NCBI GenBank assembly: GCA_936432065.2
Contig: OW386285.2
Span: forward strand, 32,791,920-32,855,919
Source: Rutpela maculata
Taxonomy: Eukaryota; Arthropoda; Insecta; Coleoptera; Cerambycidae
Length of the DNA stretch: 64,000 nucleotides
Reading direction: 5' to 3'
The notes beneath the pieces are model-generated. The model saw only the letters and a list, made by a program, of their open reading frames with translations, was not told the DNA's origin and did not search any database. Shown in pieces: positions 33,254 to 45,073 of the stretch. The first letter of the stretch is position 1. Every line of letters begins with the position of its first letter. The position numbers and the translations under genes are program-made.

Positions 33254-33700
33254 CAGGATGTTCTAGAAATTAGAAAATATGAAATCGACCTTAAGCAAAC
33301 TACTTTTTTTACATTTTTATTGAACATTTTAGTTAACAAAGCTTCTTCAATCATGAAGAAAATCTTAAATACTAAGTTTAGCAGCAAAATATGGAAATAA
33401 CAATTTTCAAAAAAAATATGTTTTATTCAACTAAGTTGAAAACTATTCAACATGTAGACCTCCTGCTAGTAGATATGTTTCTAATCTTTTCCTAAGTTCT
33501 TTATAGAGAGATGAGATCATCTTCGTTTATGGTTGCAACAGCATCCACAATTTTTTGCGTTAATAAATCTACGTCTTCTTCGAAATCGTTTGCGTGTACT
33601 TTTTGCTTTAAATGCTCATTGTCTTCATTCATTCATTGCTTTACCTTGTCCTCAATATCCTTGAATTCTTCACTGTTGGTAAATTGTTTATAATAAGAAA
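33254..33700 (-). pseudogene. 3' end of a DUF4817-type mariner transposon
   Basis: The minus strand reads 'NEDNEHLKQKVHANDFEEDV', 'DLLTQKIVDAVATI' and 'LYKELRKRLETYLLAGGLHV', then stop. This is the C-terminal layout of DUF4817/Tc1-mariner transposases ('..V..RL..C....G.H.E'). About 170 bp later lies a TIR-like end, 'acaggatgttctagaaatt' at 33254, next to a TA. The catalytic part is missing, so it is a truncated 3' end. Confidence 0.5.
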
Positions 33701-33756
33701 TTAATTACAACATTAACACAAAATAACAAAAATCACTACTTCTACATACAGATTTC

Positions 33757-34225
33757 CTACCCAAGTCTTTTCCTATTCAAGTCACCCACTACCGGCTGAT
33801 GCCAAAGAAAAAAATTGAGACTTTTGGTTCTTGTACACACAATAAATCACAATTTTATTTCTTAACTCCCTATAACAATATGATGGAGGTGGTAATGTGG
33901 GTGGTAGTGCTGATGCCAAAAACATTTTGAGAATTTGCTTTATCGTACATACACTAAATTCCAATTCATCTTACTACCTTCATTTACTCCCAAGCCTTGA
34001 ACGGAATAAGACCAAAATATAATCTAGTTCCGGATCTCGTTATAGCACATAGATGTGCCAAATTTCAAGTCAATATAAACTATGTCAGAGCAATGGTGAG
34101 CACAAAAAAGTCACAGACAAACAAATACAAATATCTTTTTGACTCAAACTTAAAATATCAACGTACACAATGAAAATTTTTTTTATCGTTACTATACTTC
34201 CCTTCCACTCCACTACTTGGATGCA
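33757..34225 (+). repeat. Repeat Y copy 2 (partial)
   Basis: Forward orientation: 'cttttggttcttgtacaca', 'aatctagttccggatctcgt', 'gtgccaaatttcaagtcaat', ending in 'ctacttggatgcagaagtaa'. Internal parts are missing compared with the copy at 42.2 kb. Confidence 0.75.
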
Positions 34226-34349
34226 GAAGTAATAAGTAGAGTTAACATTATTCTCTTCGGCCGGTTTATTAAAATTTTTATACATTTGTTGAACATTCTA
34301 TTGGATGCTCTTCGCAGTTTTTTTGTAAACTACACTAGTTTTAGACGTG

Positions 34350-34400
34350 TCTACTGATGAGATCTATGGAGATGGAAATTGTTTTAATTTTTTTTATAGA
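34350..34400 (+). ncRNA. Degenerate hammerhead-like motif
   Basis: Core CTGATGA at 34354-34360, a 4-bp stem II (atct/agat, 34362-34365 with 34370-34373) and GAAA at 34375-34378. Stem I is tcta (34350-34353) with taga (34397-34400). The base pair next to the core is G/G instead of G-C and stem III is poor. It lies about 70 bp upstream of repeat X copy 2, the same order as in the intact motif at 58147. Probably a decayed relative. Confidence 0.45.
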
Positions 34401-34465
34401 TTTCATAAGAGAATTTGAATGGCTGATTTTCATCGAAAATTTTAAATATTTTCAAATTAATGTTT

Positions 34466-34692
34466 TTGTTTAAAATGCTAAGAATTCTATCAAGTAATTC
34501 AATATTTCTTAATATTAGCTAAAAGAGTGGTTGTTTTAATTGATTCTCTCTCAGGCTGTGTTTAACTAATTAGTACATTAGCGTACTTAGATTGCAGTAA
34601 TGTTATAAAAAATCTTGCGTATTTTACATTAAGTAAAAAAATTAAGTGTGAAATTTGGCTAATACCTAAATAAATTTAATTCTTCTAATAAA
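34466..34692 (+). repeat. Repeat X copy 2
   Basis: It shares 'aaaatgctaagaattctatc', 'agtggttgttttaattg', 'attagcgtacttagattg' and 'aatacctaaataaatt' with the family. Confidence 0.75.
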
Positions 34693-34713
34693 ATAAAAAG
34701 CCCAATGAATCAC

Positions 34714-35353
34714 TGTTTCCACATTGATTTTCCATCCAAGTCTCTCACAACGAAAATATTTTGTATGTGGAAATAGTTGTTTATGAAACTTTAATAATAT
34801 AATATTTGAAATCGTCTACCCTAAAAACCCATAAAACGACATGCCACATAGGTAGTGTGGAGGGGTTGGTGATGGAAGGGTGGTAGTGACGATGGATGAA
34901 ATAAAAAATTATTTTGAGGTTTTTGGTTCTTATACACATACTAAATCACAATTCCTTTCACCCCCTTTAATAATGGGGTGGTAATGGCTAATGCCAAAAA
35001 ATTTTTCTATTATAGTATATACTGAATACCAATTTTATGGAGTCATGCCTGCGTGATTTATCTATTTACCTCAATTTACCTCCCAACCTTCAGCAGAATA
35101 AGATGAAAATATAATCTAGTGCCAGATTACGTTAAAATACATATGTGTACCAAATTTCAAGTCAATATCTTAAACGGTTCTAGAGTAATCGTGTGCATAA
35201 AAAAAGTTAGACAAACCGACAGACAGACAGAAATTTTTCTTTTGCTCAAACTTAAAATGTCGACATTTCATGACATTCTAACCCTAACTGAACAATAAAA
35301 ATTTTCAAAATTTTTTTTGTCGTTGCGCTACTGGATGTGGAAGTAATATAGTG
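34714..35353 (+). repeat. Repeat Y copy 3
   Basis: Nearly full-length, forward: 'tccatccaagtctctcacaa', 'ccacataggtagtgtggag', 'aatctagtgccagattacgt', 'caaaccgacagacagacag', ending 'ctggatgtggaagtaata'. The outer 'ccgctgcccaaggaatc' end is missing. Confidence 0.8.
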
Positions 35354-36329
35354 ACTATTTTGCCAGTATAGACGATGCTCAAAATAAGCAGTAACTGCTT
35401 TTGAAGTTCTATTGCAGCATTGCCTTAGAGATAAGTTGTTGTTAATTAAACTATTATTAATGTTAATCATTTGATAGCATTTTATTGTAAATCTATTTAT
35501 AGTACATCAACAGAAATCGAAATTACGAAATAAACTTAATTTACGGCCAACCTTCTCAATTTTCTTGTAAAGTTTTGCCACACATCGCACAGCATTACCC
35601 TTTCAATTCATCTGGAGCTTTTAGATGAATTTTAGGAATTTCTATCCTTGCGTTCACGAAAATGTTGTGAATAGAAATGTAGAATTTGTGGCTTAAGTAT
35701 GAACTCAGCGGTCATCAAGGAATTTATAGAGCACGTCCAAAACAAGATTGATGTGGACGCAGAATAAAGAGACAACTCTGTTAGTGATAAATGGGATTCA
35801 ATACTAGTTCTAACATTCTGTTAGAATTTTATATTAGCGTCGTTTACTATGGTTTCAAGACAAGTTAAGTTCAGAAGCGTTACTTTCTCATCTAAATGGA
35901 CGAGATGATAGTCCTACCCTACCAAATAGTTTAAGGTTATTAGTGTTAGAATCTCATAAAATGATGATTCACAGCAAGTTAGGAGAGCAACGATTTTAAC
36001 AAATCATAATTTGAAGTATATATCAGATAAAGTTAAAAGATTAAACAAACTTACCTAAGTGAAGTTTAATCATAATTATGAGAAGCTCGTCGAAGTAAAT
36101 TAAAGTAGGGTACTAACACCACTACTTGGTGTCATATCATATAGTTCAACTGTATAAAAAAATTTTAGGCCGGTCATTCATATACGCGACATATCTGCAA
36201 CATTTTTGATGAGACATGTCGTAGACAAGTCTTAATTTGAGAGATGTGCCGTAAAGAAATTACAGACGTCATTCATTGGCGGAATCAGGTCTTCGGATGA
36301 GGATGCATTGCTTACAACTAGTATTGGTA
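35354..36329. other. No confident gene
   Basis: Positions 35690-35960 have coding-like text ('SGHQGIYRARPKQD', 'LLSHLNGRDDSPTLPNSLRL') on the plus strand, broken by stops. It could belong to a decayed retroelement, but I cannot name it. Confidence 0.3.
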
Positions 36330-36773
36330 CAAAATTGAAATAGAAGCGAAATGAGGGAAAATTTTTGTTACATCCATATTGAGCGCAGCATATCCATAAT
36401 TCGAATACCAGAGAAAGAGATAACTCATATTCCTCTTGCTAAATACAATACATCATACAAATCACCTGATGTGCTCGGATTAGTAATGTTTAATAAGTTA
36501 CCCGCCAAATTAAATCTGTTACACGTTTTCGATCTTTTAGAGCCCAGCTTAAAGATTAAAAAAAAAGCTACTACTATGTGGAAGATTTTCTGCACTGATA
36601 GATAGATAGATAGTTTCTGTAGTTCAACTAAAATGTATTTATTATTTTGTCTCTTAATTATTGTCTTTATTGAAATAATTTCTGTGTAATTATTTATCAT
36701 AGTTTCTAAGTGATTTTATGACGATTCCTATACATTGTAATATGTCGAAAGGAAAATAAAGCATTACATTACA
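36330..36773 (+). pseudogene. LINE 3' end remnant
   Basis: An open frame from 36351 reads 'IIRIPEKEITHIPLAKYNTS' and 'PDVLGLVMFNKLPAKLNLLH', the pattern ('..Y..SP...G...FNKLP') at the C terminus of several LINE reverse transcriptases. It is followed by a GATA run at 36597-36616 and a tail 'aaaataaagcattacattac' near 36751 that looks like a LINE 3' end. The catalytic RT is absent. Confidence 0.5.
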
Positions 36774-37549
36774 TCGTAGTATATCCAGCAGTAGTCAATC
36801 AGAAGAAATAATAGATCACTCGGCAAATTTATTTTCTTTGGTGTAATCATATAAAATTTCATATTTTGCCTTTATATTTACAAATTTAACATTAAAAGCC
36901 CGATAGTCTTTCATATTGCCTCGAAACACTGCTTACAACGCAAGATATAAACAACAAATTACGCTTGAAATTGGAACAGGCCATGTTGCCCGAAAATTGT
37001 CGTCAACAAGTTAGAGCTTGCTCGCGACATATCTGTAAATGTACGAGTATCTTCACAAAATATCAATTGACTAATAATGTTGTTCCAAAATTCTACTACT
37101 AGAATGAGTTAATTCCTATAAATAACTGAACATGGACGCCTGGAAGTCTGTTGACTTTACAACCCACCATTGACAGTAATACACCACAGGTGGTATAACC
37201 TCCTTTAAAGGACACACCAAATATCCAAGCATATTAGGATAAATGTCTCCTTCCGAAAAATTTCAGTGCCACGGTAGAAAATAGAACCCAGAACGCCAGG
37301 GTGAGAGCCAAGTGTACTTGCCTCTGGACCGCATAGTCATAAGATACATAATAGTAAATTAAAAACTGAATTTTTGGGCGTGTCTTCTCACATTGCTCGC
37401 TGGATCATTATACTTTTGGAAGTTATTTTTTTTGACATCCAAAATTTGAAAATTATGCATTATTGAAAATGTTCAAGCCAGAAACTATTTCTTTATAGAA
37501 TACTCCAGAAAATTATCTTTTCAAGAGTAGTCAGGAAAATAAAGTAATG
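36774..37549. other. No gene recognised
   Basis: AT-rich. No family member or coding pattern noticed. Confidence 0.4.
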
Positions 37550-37558
37550 AATTATTTA

Positions 37559-37920
37559 ATTACTTCCACATCCAGTGGAAGTATAGTAACGACAAAAAAA
37601 TTTTTAAAAATTTTTATTGTTCAAATAGACTTAGAATGTCACGAAACGTCGAAAGTTTGAGCGAAAAAAATTTTCTGTCTGTCTGTCGGTCTGTCTGTAA
37701 CTTTTTTGTGCGCACGTTTATTCTGGAACCGTTTGAGATATTGACTTGAAATTTAGTACACATATGTACTTTAACGAGATCTAGAACTAGATTATATTCT
37801 CATCTTGTTCCGTCGAAGGGTTGGGGGGTACAAAATTTTTTCGTTGTGAGTGACTTGGATAGAAAATCTGGATGTGGAAGTAGTGATTCCTTGGGCAGCG
37901 GTTTTTTATTTCAATTGAAT
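37559..37920 (-). mobile_element. Repeat Y copy 4, internally deleted, with 9-bp flanking duplication
   Basis: Reverse orientation, from 'attacttccacatccag' to 'gggcagcggttttttattt'. The middle (the GGGTGG-rich half) is deleted. AATTATTTA occurs immediately outside both ends (37550-37558 and 37921-37929), a likely target duplication. This supports Y being a non-autonomous DNA element with 'acttccacatccag' ends. Confidence 0.7.
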
Positions 37921-37929
37921 AATTATTTA

Positions 37930-38449
37930 CTGATAAAAAAATGTGGAAACACTAGGAGTACCATTTATATATATCCTTCAGCTATTGTTTTCGATTTCCA
38001 ACCTCCATATCTTTTCAAATTACTAATATCGGCATCAATGTTTACCAAAAAGTAACAAAATTACAGCGAAAACAATTTTCGATGAATTGCTACGAGTTAA
38101 GTAGTCTATCACCGTGCAATCTTACTCTGAACCTTCTATGGAATTTTCTCTCAGGAACACTAACAATATCCTTGTCATCATTGTTATCCAGAGTGGTTTC
38201 TGTCAACTCTTTACGGCAACACGTTCCTGCTAGACACATTATCAGTACTACTTATTAGGAAAAATTATAAAATTTAGAAGAAATGTTAGAACAAAAATGC
38301 TTGGAGTAAAACCTCCATATGCAAGAAATTTTTATCTGGGGATTCTAAAAGGAATTTCTTAACATCCTCTCTCTTATCTTCTTATTTCCAACGTCTTGCA
38401 AGACGCTTTTGATTCATGCATTATTCTAGTTGACCTCCATTTAATTTGG
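37930..38449. other. No gene recognised
   Basis: AT-rich with no coding pattern that I can support. Confidence 0.4.
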
Positions 38450-38685
38450 TTTCCCTTGACCCCTTTTCGATTGATGTGGATAAAAAATCAGAGGATTCGG
38501 GTGAGTATGATGCTGGAGAGTCACTTTTGGGACGAATTTCTCAGAGAATCGAGCTAATAATCCGACGTAGCAAACGTCTCCGTAGCAAACGTCTCTACAC
38601 TCATATCTCTAAAGCATCAATACGTCCTCTATTTGCTTCCCTAATGGTCCATATCTCAGAGGCGCAAATACAGATGAAACTACTA
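38450..38685 (-). pseudogene. Possible RTE-like RT C-terminal remnant
   Basis: The minus strand gives 'ANRGRIDALEI' then 'RRLLRRRLLRR' with stops, resembling the '..I.A.EMW.WRRM..I.W.D...N' end of RTE-type reverse transcriptases. Inside is a 16-bp tandem pair ('cgtagcaaacgtctc' twice, 38566-38597). Weak. Confidence 0.3.
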
Positions 38686-38689
38686 AGGA

Positions 38690-40605
38690 GTTAACAAGCC
38701 CGATGAATATGTGATGTTTCTAACATATCAGGATTCCAATTCCGTATAAACTTTTCTTATTTCCACCATGATGTAGCAGCTAGAAAATTGTTGCTCATTT
38801 TTGTCGACCACTAGCTGTACAGAATACACAAAACGACGAGTTTTTATGTTTTTAAATATATTTTGACTGGTTAGTAAAGAAATTAACTACAGATACCTCT
38901 AGACTTTTACGAGAGCTGGTAATGCTCAAAACATTGAATTTCGATGTACTCGTATATTTCTTCAATGAAGTTGGAACCATTGGAAGATGATTAGAACTAA
39001 AATGAACTCAATAAAAGTAACGAGTGTTAATCTTCTAGCCACATCATCTACTATCTTTCCCTGTTAGTACGAAGTGGTTTGAAAAATAACACTTTGTTTA
39101 AGAGTGACGGAGGAAGAAGAAAACTGAGATCTGCTTCAAAACTTTTTAACAGCTTTCATCCCCATATCAGATATCCGTTCGATGAAAATGTGTGGTGGAA
39201 ATTCATTCATCAATACCATTATAGACAAAGAGGGAACCTTATATTTTCTGACTTCTCACCATTTTAATTAGACCACTCCCTGCTAATCCAAACCCCTTTC
39301 TTCACCAGCTAATATCGATAGTAGAGGCTGGGTGTGGTGGGGGTGTTCTTGAACTCTACTTGATATGATACTGTCTGCACGGAGACTGTGGTGTAGGTAG
39401 TGGTGTGTCATTAATTGAGAAATGGTAGGAGGTCCTTTGAGTTGGTCAAAGTTCTACAACTATTATTCGTAATAATATCATGGAAGGAATGTACAATGAG
39501 GGTACTCTACAAATCTTTTTGATACGAGAATGTGTGGTGATGGAGAGAAGTGGTGAGAGCGTCTTACGATTCAGATTAATACGACAGCTACCTTGTAGAA
39601 TATTCATACACAGTTAGATATTTATAATATATGGCAAAGGTTAATCCATACTTTGCAATTGGTAAAAGTAGATTTAAGACGATGCTTCGGAATTTCTTGT
39701 TTCTCACATGAATGAAAAAATTCTAGTCTCAATCTCACGGCAACATATCTTGTAATTTTCTTTTTCTTCCCTATTTCAATTTGGTGTAATCTTCAAATTG
39801 TGAACAACGTAGACGTTGAATAATTAATTATTTTTACAGTCTTTTAAGTAATAAACAATTAAAATACATCTAATAAACTAATTTACGCATTAATAAGGGT
39901 AATTTTATAAACTTATCAATGTCACGCGATCAACAACCGCGAAAATGTTGGTTGTTATTTAAATTTTACCACAAATTTGTTTCTGCTCTCTACTTTCCTT
40001 CTCCCATTATAGCGTTTATGCGGGAGCTTGGAAACCTATTTATAATCTTGTAAAATTTTTTATTAGAGGCATGCATCGAGCGGGTCACTAATATTTTATA
40101 CATGCATTGTGAGTGGCAACAAAAGGGTATTCAGTATACCTACTGCTAAATTGAATTCAATTTCATGTAGACCAAGAAAGGCTTCTCTTCCGTCCTTATA
40201 AAGGTACACTACTTTTAAAATTCTTTATCCTTTGGTTACGGGTTACACGGAATAAACTGAGTCCGTAATTTATTTCGTGTTTTCTTTTTGACTTGAAACA
40301 TTTTACGCTAATTATACAGTGGGTGTAAAATATTAATGAAATTGCAAAAACATTTCTTCCTCAGAGTTGTTTAACCATCTAAAGGGATTTGGATAAAAAC
40401 GAAGCTTTTAATCGTATCTGAAAAATTTTTCTGTTTTTTATATAAAAAGGTGGAAACCCTCAACACATCGTTCATTTTGCAGAAGCCTCATAATTTTTTG
40501 GAAGATATATGGAGAAACACCGATTTAAAGTTAACAAAATCAAAATGGAGCTCCATATCTATTTCTTTTTAAATGTATACTTAATAGTAATATGAAAGAA
40601 AATAA
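38690..40605. other. Long AT-rich stretch without recognised genes
   Basis: No coding pattern. GTGG-rich text lies near 39330-39560. Positions 40318-40420 ('acagtgggtgtaaaatatta') look like a TIR-type start, and 40360-40420 resembles 40-110 weakly. An AAT microsatellite is at about 40602-40617. Confidence 0.35.
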
Positions 40606-40611
40606 TAATAA

Positions 40612-40838
40612 TAATAAAATGCTAAGAATTCTAGCATGTAATTTAATACTTCGTCAGTATTTGCTAGAAGAGTAGTTGTTTTGACTGGTTCTCCAATAAT
40701 GAGTGTTTTACAGTATTTACTTAACTAGTATATTAGCATGCCCAGATTAGGATAACATATACAGAAAGTAGGTAATTTCATCATAAATGAAAAAGCATGT
40801 AAGTTGTGATTTGCTTAATACCTAAATAATATTCTCTG
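40612..40838 (+). repeat. Repeat X copy 3
   Basis: Family words 'aaaatgctaagaattctagc', 'acttcgtcagtatttgctag', 'tatattagcatgcccagatt' and 'acctaaataatattctctga' are in order. No hammerhead core is adjacent. Confidence 0.8.
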
Positions 40839-40910
40839 ATGATAATAATAAAAAGATCATTATCTAGTTACTATTGGAGTCAATTAGTGAATGGAAAACT
40901 ATTCGTGAAT

Positions 40911-42018
40911 GGGCATGTCCACAAAAAAAATAATATACGTGTATATTAGTTAAAACCATACATTAGACCTAAATCAGAATTTTTTTTATTTATAAATATT
41001 TTTATTTTGCAGTTATTCGTAATAGAAATCACCTCGACGCAGCGATACTAAGAAACGTTCCCAAGGTAGACGTGACGTCACCTCCTTGCAGGTACATCCT
41101 GTGTGTAATGCGGGCTTTAGAACCCCCATGTCCAAAATTCAAAAACTTTTTGATTTATTGTTTTCGAATTACGGCCCCCTGAAATTATATTTTTCAAATA
41201 TTAAATAATTAATAACTTTTAAAGAATTGTATTTTGAAGAAAAGTCATTCTTCATTTTCTTTTTAAATTCACTTTTTCTACAACTCAGCGTCATCTATAC
41301 TTTTAAATTTCACAGGCCAATAATTTTCATTAAAAAATTACAAAACATTGTGAAGCACCAGCGCGGTAAATTATTCGTGCATTAGGGATTGCCGAATTTG
41401 AAAGTATGTATAACAGTGGGTGATAGGAAAAGTGATTTTAAATAGAAAATGAAAAATGACTTTTTTCGAAAAACAAAATCGTTTCCAAATTATAAATTAT
41501 TTGATATTTAATATCTTTGGTAACTTTTCAATGAAAATTCTTGGCCTATGATATTTGGAACTATAGATGATGCTGGGCTGTAGAAAAAGTGAATATAAAT
41601 AGAAAATGAAGAATGAGTTTTTTTCGAAATACAATCCGTTTAAAAGTTATTAATTATTTAATATTTGAAAAATATAATTTTAGGGGGCCGTAATTCGAAA
41701 ATCATAAATCAAAATGTCTTTAAATTTTGGATATAAGGGTTCTAAAGCATGCTGATCAATAATATTACATTAGTCTTTCGATAAAAAACAACGGGCCCGC
41801 ATTAACATTACACAGGTCCGCGTGCCTGCAAGGAGATGTTGTCATATTAGTAGCCTCTGCCAGGGAACGTTTCTTAGCCTCGCTGCATTGTGGTCATTTT
41901 TATTACGAGTAACTGACAAAATAAATATATATATATTTTTTTATTGTTACATTAGTTCTTAATAGGTACCGATAAATCTATAATTTTCAATTGAAATTAA
42001 AATTTTGTGGACATGCCT
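40911..42018. mobile_element. 1.1 kb foldback element
   Basis: Arms 40911-41330 and 41560-42018 are inverted copies over their whole length. They start 'ggcatgtccacaaaa' and include 'aagaaacgttccc', 'ctccttgcaggca/tac' and 'gggggccgtaattcgaaaa'. The central 230 bp hold no coding frame. The long imperfect arms fit a foldback or MITE-type element. Confidence 0.85.
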
Positions 42019-42159
42019 ATTGTATACAAAATTTCTTAGTCGTTTATAAAAATATTTTTGTGAAAGCGTTTCGAAATTGACAAATTTTCATATTCATTAG
42101 AATATCGAAATCTTTTAGGCACTAGTGCGCAAACGTGACACTTTTAGGCACTGGTGCCT

Positions 42160-42838
42160 AAAAGTAAAACCGCTGCCCAAGGAATCACTACTTCCACATC
42201 CAGATTTTCTATCCAAGTCACTCACAACGAAAAAATTTTGTATGTGGAAATAATTGTTTATGGAACTTTAATAATATAATATTTGAAATCCCATAAAACG
42301 ATACCCCACATCGGTAGTGGGGTGGGGGTGGTGATAGTGGAGGTTGATAAAGTAAAAAAATATTTTGAGGTTTCTGGTTCTTGTACACACACTAAATTAC
42401 ATTTTTTTTCATCCCCTTTAATAATGAGGCGGGGCTGGTAATGAGGGTGGCTAATGCCAAAATTTTTTTTGAGACCTTAGCTTCTCTTGTATATTCTAAA
42501 TACCAATTTTATGAACTCTTACCTGCTTGATTTACCTATTTACCCCAAATTTACCCCCCAACCCTTCGACGGAACAAGATGAAAATATAATCTAGTTCTA
42601 GATCTCGTTAAAGTACATATGTGTACCAAATTTCAAGTCAATATCTCAAACGGTTCCAGAGTAAACGTGCGCACAAAAAAAGTTACAGACCGACAGACAG
42701 ATCGACAGACAGAAATTTTTTTTTCGCTCAAACTTAAAATCTCGACGTTTCATGACATTCTAAGCCTATTTGAACAATAAAAAATTTTTAAAATTTTTTT
42801 GTCGTTACTATACTTCCACTGGAAGTAAAATGAAACAT
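42160..42838 (+). repeat. Repeat Y copy 5 (best reference copy)
   Basis: Forward, uninterrupted, about 0.68 kb: 'ccgctgcccaaggaatcact', 'acttccacatccagatttt', GGGTGG-rich part, 'gatctcgttaaagtacatat', 'gtgtaccaaatttcaagtc', a run of gacagacaga, and 'gtcgttactatacttccac'. It gives the empty-site sequence for the DUF7869-carrying element at 44630. The flanks share AAGTAAAA, a possible duplication, though part of it overlaps the element's own end. Confidence 0.8.
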
Positions 42839-44128
42839 TAAAAACAATGGAAATATTTATTATATAAATTTTAAAGGTACAAAGTAAATGTTAAATTTTA
42901 CTTTAAAATGTTATTAAGGTGTTTTTAATAAGATTGTTACGAAACTTAATTGTTACTTAATCTCAGTGGCGCCACTTAAAAGTGAATTATGCCGTATTCC
43001 AGTAAAATGTTAATTACACATACGTATTAGAAGTCGGTGATTCCAGACTAGAACTACTGCTGCAGTACACTTCATAAAATAATTGCACAGTCGCTTATAG
43101 CATGAGATTGTTAACCTAAAATTACAGCTGATATTGTATAAACCTTGAATCTTGTACAGTGTCCACCAGATGGGAAACTCATTTATTATCGACTTTCTGA
43201 AAAATTTTATTTTTAAACATTATTGTTATTTGCTATTTCCTGGTTCACTTACTTAAATATCTTCACCTGCATACACAGAACAATCTATATCTGAAAACAT
43301 ACCGTTTCAGCCATATTTCTCCTCTTATTACATATTTTTGAATAGCAAATAATAATAAAAATGTATGCCATTGCATACTTCGCGTTATTCGAAAATATAT
43401 TGCCTTTTATGTAGCCCTTAAAAAAGCACAGAAGCTATTGAAAAATCTCCGTAGCACTCAGCAGTGTCTTGATAGACCAATTTCTGTGAAATAACCCTCT
43501 TTCTGTCTAAATACGAAGTTGTAAAATAATCGTCAAAGTTTATGTACAAACTGAAGTTGTATTTGTCGTTAATTCTAAGTTACAACATTTTCCATATTTA
43601 AACGACAAATAAAGAAAATAATGTTTCATTCGTGAGCACAACATTTCCTTTCATGGAATTCGGAAGGATACAATTCCTTTTCTAACGGAAATCAAAGTAA
43701 TGTTCAAAGCTTCAATGGTAAACAAAATTAATTATTACACATCTTTGAAATAATGATATGTTATAATATGACAAAGTTTCCACTTAATATAATTAAGGTA
43801 ATTAAATCAGTGTCGAATGTTTAAAATGATCGAGTTAATTTGAGTATCTTCCTTATATATTATCTATATGTTCCACAATAATTTATCAGTGGCTGAAATC
43901 AAGTTAATTCATGAATATTGGTAATAAGAAAAATAAATAAATATTTAACGTAATAATATAATACAAAACAGTAAAGGTAAAATAAAGGAAATGTCAAAAA
44001 CGAGAACTATCTGATAGTATATACACACTTACACTGAAAAAAGTGCACGTAAAATTACACCCTCATTACATTAGAATTCATGAAATTTTACTGTTAGAAT
44101 AATGTAATAAGAAATCGCTACAGACAAA
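42839..44128. other. No gene recognised
   Basis: AT-rich. No shared repeat or coding pattern noticed. Confidence 0.4.
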
Positions 44129-45073
44129 TAATACATGTAAAAAAACCGCTGCCCAAGGAATCACTACTTCCACATCCGGATTTTCTATCCAAGTCACACA
44201 ACGAAAAAATTTTGTATCTGGAAATAATTGTTTATGGAACTTTAATAATATAATATTTTAAATCCTCTACCCCAAAAACCCATAAATCGATACCCCACAT
44301 CGGTAGTGGGGTGGGGGTGGTGACAGGTGGGGTGGGGGTGGGAGTGGGGGTGGATAAAGTAAAAAACTATTTTGAGGTTTCTGGTTCTTATACACACACT
44401 AAATCACATTTTTTTTTCATCCCCTTCAATAATGGGGTGGGGGTGGTAATGGGGGGTGGCTAATGCCAAAATTTTTTTTGAGACCTTAGCTTCTCTTGTC
44501 TATACTAAATATCAATTTTATGAACTCTTACCTGCTTGATTTACCTATTTACTCCAAATTTACCACAATTTCCCTTCGACGGAACAAGATAAAAATATAA
44601 TCTGGTTCTAGATCTCATTAAAGTACATTCGTTAGCCCGGAAGAAAAGTGACATAACTCAAAAAACTAAATTTTTCAGTAGGAGCCATTTAAATTTTTAT
44701 TTTTTTTACACTCGCACTGATCAAAATTATGAAGTGCGATACCTACATATTTCTACTGCTGATAAGTACGTACCATTCATTAATTGAATCAACTCAGGGA
44801 CCTTATGTATCGGTTACTATTTTTGAGAAATCGCCCCTAAATTTAGGGGGTTACTCCTTATTTTGACTTGTGTCACTTTTCATGTGAAACTAATTGTGTT
44901 TTTTGAGTTAAATTATTGAAAAAATAAAAAACAAATTTATGACATTTTTATTTTAATACCTACAGTTTCTGATTAATACACACTACAAAATATTGGATTA
45001 TATTAGGTTATATTACACGGAAGAGTTATAAATTTTGATAAAATGGCAAATAAAACTTTGGAATACATTTTTT

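Noticed and set aside
38446..38694. 82-codon plus-strand open frame as a gene
   Set aside because: The minus strand gives a better, RT-like reading and the plus frame contains a simple tandem duplication.
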